Part shown: in pieces, positions 5,536 through 6,425 of the stretch
Position numbering within the stretch: the first letter of the stretch is position 1
How the letters are laid out: every line of letters begins with the position of its first letter
NCBI GenBank assembly: GCA_028694405.1
Contig: JAQUTM010000131.1
Span: 1 to 6,425, forward strand
Origin: Oscillospiraceae bacterium
Lineage (GTDB): Bacteria > Bacillota > Clostridia > Oscillospirales > Ruminococcaceae
Length of the DNA: 6,425 bases
Reading direction: 5' to 3'
Translations under genes and position numbers: made by a program
Notes under the pieces: model-generated
Seen by the model: the letters and a program-made list of their open reading frames with translations, nothing else
The model's database searches: none
What the model was told of the DNA's origin: nothing

Positions 5536-5573
5536 AATATTTTCCATTTCTCGTATTTTTTTCACATTATAAT

Positions 5574-5602
5574 ATTATAATGGGTTTGCAAAATGTTTAC
5601 AA
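5574..5602 (-). promoter_or_regulatory. Promoter of the M50-scpAB operon
   Basis: TATAAT (5579-5574) with TTGTAA (5602-5597) at a 17-base spacing; a second TATAAT overlaps at 5571-5566 but has a poor -35 box. The start would be near 5567, so the in-frame GTG at 5565 would have no leader, which argues for a downstream ATG. Confidence 0.6.
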
Positions 5603-5633
5603 TAGCACTGTGTTACCAATTTTTAAATTTAGT

Positions 5634-5662
5634 TTGAATATTGTGTCAACTTATGGTATTAT
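5634..5662 (+). promoter_or_regulatory. Promoter of rpmB
   Basis: TTGAAT (5634-5639), 17-base spacer, TATTAT (5657-5662), with an extended -10 element TG one base before the -10 box. Start is predicted near 5669, leaving a leader of about 110 nt. It is divergent from the M50 operon promoter, with about 30 bases between the -35 boxes. Confidence 0.65.
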
Positions 5663-5668
5663 AAAAGA

Positions 5669-5778
5669 AGATTTTTGGGAATTGTTTGTCTTTTTGAATT
5701 ATTTTCAAAAAAGGTATTGCTTTTTCTATATGAATTTGCTAAGATATTCTAGCAACTTAAAAAGAGGAGGTGCAGTAG
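5669..5778 (+). promoter_or_regulatory. rpmB leader with two hairpins
   Basis: The leader has two perfect stems: TTTTTGAA/TTCAAAAA (5691-5698 with 5704-5711, five-base loop) and TTGCTA/TAGCAA (5736-5741 with 5750-5755, eight-base loop). The second ends eight bases before the Shine-Dalgarno AGAGGAGG. It could be a ribosomal-protein leader that controls translation or simply AT-rich structure; no known leader motif is recognised. Confidence 0.35.
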
Positions 5779-5967
5779 ATGGCAAAGTGTGATTGTTGTG
5801 GTAAGGGTGTTACCTTTGGTATTAAGGTTTCCCATTCCCATAGACGTTCCAACAGAACTTGGAAACCGAACGTTGTTCGTGTAAAAGCTGTTGTAAACGG
5901 CGCTCCCCAGTATATCCACGCTTGCACCCGTTGCTTGCGCTCTGGTAAGGTTACCCGCGCTGTGTAA
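5779..5967 (+). CDS. rpmB: 50S ribosomal protein L28
   Basis: A 62-residue L28 of the large ribosomal subunit. It starts MAKCDCCGKGVTFGIKVSHS and has the family pattern HSHRRSNRTWKPNVVRV (19-35), then HACTRCLRSGKV (48-58 region). Cys4 and Cys7 with Cys49 and Cys52 form the CxxC...CxxC zinc ribbon, so this is the zinc-containing (C+) form; an extra Cys6 sits between the first pair. The zinc-free paralogue found in some bacteria during zinc starvation is not seen here. The ATG follows AGAGGAGGTG by seven to eight bases, a strong site. It is a single-gene unit with its own promoter and terminator, divergent from the M50-scp operon. Length is normal. Confidence 0.98.
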   Translation: MAKCDCCGKGVTFGIKVSHSHRRSNRTWKPNVVRVKAVVNGAPQYIHACTRCLRSGKVTRAV

Positions 5968-5979
5968 TAACGGATGTTT

Positions 5980-6007
5980 AACCGGCTGTGATTGCAGCCG
6001 GTTTTTT
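5980..6007 (+). terminator. Intrinsic terminator of rpmB
   Basis: AACCGGCTG (5980-5988) pairs perfectly with CAGCCGGTT (5995-6003), with a six-base loop, and runs into TTTTTT. It begins 12 bases after the rpmB stop. Confidence 0.9.
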
Positions 6008-6061
6008 CATGCCCATTTTAAGGCGTATTTTAATTTAACAGGCTTTTACTCTATATTAAAC

Positions 6062-6110
6062 AAAAGTGCTGTATCGCGTGATTTTACACCGGTACAGCAC
6101 TTTTTGTTTT
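6062..6110. terminator. Bidirectional terminator between convergent genes
   Basis: AAAAGTGCTGTA (6062-6073) pairs with TACAGCACTTTT (6093-6104), 12 base pairs; further inner pairs (GTG/CAC at 6078-6080 and 6087-6089) lengthen it. The plus strand continues TTTTTGTTTT, and the minus strand continues TTTTGTTTAAT. It lies 12 bases after the stop of the minus-strand membrane gene and would also catch read-through from rpmB. The 6008-6061 gap before it holds nothing else that I can see. Confidence 0.8.
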
Positions 6111-6116
6111 GTCTTT

Positions 6117-6425
6117 CTATTGTACTTTAAACTTTGCAAAAATGCGTCTGTAGCAGATGATAAGTATCATCAATCCGGGAAAACATAACAGCACCATTGC
6201 ACCTGCCGCAACCATACTGTTTATAAAACCCAGCACCGCAGACACCGCCCACAGTGCGCTGTAGATAAGCCACATTAAACCGTTAGCTTGATTATAAGCC
6301 TTTATATCTTTGATTTGCGCGGGTGCTACAGTAGTTCTTGACCAGAAGTGTACGGGAGAAGTACTGCGGTACGCCCACACACCTATGCCGCAAAACACAG
6401 CAGCACATAAAAGCGTAACAAATAC
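6117..6425 (-). CDS. Small integral membrane protein of unknown function, 5'-truncated
   Basis: The last 102 residues of a protein whose start lies beyond the window; the frame stays open to the edge, so the internal GTG at 6398 is probably not the start. The visible part has a hydrophobic segment up to WAY, then a soluble stretch SPVHFWSRTTVAPAQIKDIK with KAYNQANGLMWLIY, two further membrane segments (about 50-68 and 72-90 of the visible part) and a basic end RRIFAKFKVQ. The pattern FWS-x-x-x-V-x-x-x-x-I-x-D-I-x-A-Y-N-x-A-N-G followed by two helices resembles a group of small clostridial membrane proteins of unknown role, from memory. It faces rpmB convergently across the bidirectional terminator. 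A three-helix topology is likely; no function can be given. Confidence 0.7.
   Translation of the reverse strand, partial: VFVTLLCAAVFCGIGVWAYRSTSPVHFWSRTTVAPAQIKDIKAYNQANGLMWLIYSALWAVSAVLGFINSMVAAGAMVLLCFPGLMILIICYRRIFAKFKVQ

Noticed and set aside
5536..5565. GTG start for the M50 protease
   Set aside because: It lies at the predicted transcription start, has no ribosome binding site and adds a charged N-terminus not expected for the family.
5580..5792. Plus-strand 70-aa frame before rpmB
   Set aside because: It begins upstream of the predicted rpmB transcription start, lacks a ribosome binding site, overlaps the rpmB start in another frame and has AT-driven composition.

Overview
The window looks like chromosomal DNA from an anaerobic, potentially spore-forming Firmicute of the class Clostridia, probably an Oscillospirales/Ruminococcaceae-type gut organism. 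This rests on the gene order (M50 protease, scpA, scpB, DUF2953, the spore gene ytfJ, rluB), strong AGGAGG-type ribosome binding sites, AT-rich spacers with sigma-A-like promoters and a zinc-ribbon L28. The class is fairly secure; anything finer is inference. No rRNA, tRNA, insertion sequence, phage gene, CRISPR array or defence system is visible. This is mainly core chromosome.

Left edge (1-921, all minus strand). The first 98 residues of a biotin-dependent carboxyltransferase-type protein run off the edge, with a good promoter (337-365) and Shine-Dalgarno. After an AT-rich spacer with no gene comes a 58-residue two-helix membrane protein (574-750), followed by a terminator (848-884) that closes the large operon to its right.

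Centre (922-5602, all minus strand). A long gene string reads right to left: M50 site-2-type protease, scpA, scpB, DUF2953 membrane protein, ytfJ (GerW family), rluB, and a small GNAT-like protein ending in a cysteine cluster. scpA/scpB overlap by 20 bases, scpB/DUF2953 by one base and rluB/GNAT-like by four, so translational coupling is likely. The string combines chromosome condensation (ScpAB binds SMC), membrane proteolysis, spore envelope function and 23S rRNA modification.

Between ytfJ and rluB lies the most interesting feature: a promoter candidate, then a leader of about 100 nt ending in an intrinsic terminator only about 55 bases before rluB. An upstream segment nearly duplicates the 3' arm of the terminator and can form eight continuous pairs with its 5' arm. 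That is the architecture of an attenuator or riboswitch expression platform controlling rluB and its partner.

Right edge (5566-6425). A divergent promoter region drives rpmB (ribosomal protein L28) rightward through a leader of about 110 nt with two hairpins. A strong terminator follows rpmB, then a long hairpin that can end transcripts in both directions. A 5'-truncated small integral membrane protein of unknown function is encoded on the minus strand at the edge.
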